Positions 63,736 through 64,000 of a DNA stretch of 64,000 nt are shown here, piece by piece. Position numbers and translations under genes: made by a program. The notes under the pieces are model-generated. The model saw nothing but the letters and a program-made list of their open reading frames with translations, did not search any database and had not been told where the DNA came from. The stretch is from Cymodocea nodosa. Lineage: Eukaryota; Streptophyta; Magnoliopsida; Alismatales; Cymodoceaceae. Location: contig CM072343.1 in the NCBI GenBank assembly GCA_036874045.1, positions 206,001 through 270,000 on the forward strand, given 5' to 3'. Positions within the stretch are counted from its first letter, which is position 1. The number at the start of each line of letters is the position of its first letter.

Positions 63736-64000
63736 TCATATGTGCAGACGACACCCCGCCTGAACATGGCCGGAGTACTCCTCTGGTACGACCACCTTCC
63801 TCCACCTCCCTTCCCCGATATGCAGCACCCAACCCTCGTGCTTATCGCCGTGGCACGCCGATCCCACCACGAGCACTTCCTCCTCCCCCACAACCGCCAT
63901 CCACGGCGCCACCTTCACTTCTTCTGGCACCTCCGCGACCTCCTTCCACCCTCCCACCACCTCCTTCGCCTCCACCTTCCCATTTCGGCACCGGAACACC
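63736..64000 (-). CDS. 3' end of possible F-box/kelch-type gene (partial)
   Basis: This GC-rich open frame stays open to the right edge of the window and ends with TGA at 63736. The visible part, about 88 residues, has a kelch-like beta-propeller pattern: GGWKEVAEVPEEVKVAPWMA, EEEVLVVGSACHGD, EGWVLHIGEGRWRKVVVPEE, and a terminal CRLHI. Codon use is strongly GC3-biased like GA3ox, unlike non-coding DNA nearby, so it is coding. Alternating short strands with Trp and Gly spacings support a propeller, but the F-box itself would lie outside the window, so the family name is a guess. No start codon is in view. Confidence 0.5.
   Translation of the reverse strand, partial: VFRCRNGKVEAKEVVGGWKEVAEVPEEVKVAPWMAVVGEEEVLVVGSACHGDKHEGWVLHIGEGRWRKVVVPEEYSGHVQAGCRLHI

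Noticed and set aside
1-64000. CRISPR arrays, operons, prophage or viral inserts
   Set aside because: No regularly spaced repeats with unique spacers and no bacterial or viral coding frames; introns throughout show nuclear plant DNA.

Overview
The window is nuclear DNA of a flowering plant. The coding regions are split by GT-AG introns, the gene set is plant-specific (gibberellin oxidase, Aux/IAA, ABCG32-type transporter, P-class PPR), and gene-sized blocks are separated by AT-rich DNA. I cannot fix the species. A non-grass monocot or an early-diverging angiosperm seems likely from the protein sequences I can compare from memory, but this is inference only.

Layout, left to right (strand in brackets): GA3ox gibberellin 3-oxidase (-, 2 exons); a long AT-rich intergenic stretch with simple repeats; an intronless SOAR1-like PPR gene (-); a 24-exon full-size ABCG32/PDR transporter (-) that reads cleanly except for a one-base frameshift in exon 7; a VAS1/ISS1-type aminotransferase (-, 9 exons); a MUSTANG-type domesticated Mutator transposase with a PB1 domain (-, 2 coding exons); a TMEM19/PGR-like membrane protein (+, 5 exons); a PP2A B' (B56) regulatory subunit (-, 2 exons); an Aux/IAA repressor (-, 5 exons); a NUDT20-like Nudix hydrolase (-, 8 exons, one GC-AG intron); an unrecognised lysine-rich acidic protein (+, 3 exons); and the 3' end of a possible F-box/kelch gene (-) that runs off the right edge. 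For every multi-exon gene the exon phases were added up. All close in frame except ABCG32 exon 7.

Several genes touch hormone biology: gibberellin activation (GA3ox), auxin/ethylene precursor balance (VAS1), auxin response (Aux/IAA) and ABA response (SOAR1-like). They have separate promoters and unrelated families lie between them, so I treat them as ordinary neighbours and not as a pathway cluster.

The most informative non-gene structures are transposon footprints with target-site duplications: a 1.6 kb poly(A)-tailed retroposon in a VAS1 intron (11-bp duplication), a 463-bp hAT-like MITE in the PP2A B' intron (8-bp duplication), and a 109-bp LINE or SINE tail in the long intron of the lysine-rich gene (13-bp duplication, one mismatch). 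I saw no CRISPR array, operon, rRNA or convincing tRNA gene, and no clear previously undescribed system. The best follow-ups are the ABCG32 frameshift and the altered catalytic residues of the domesticated transposase.
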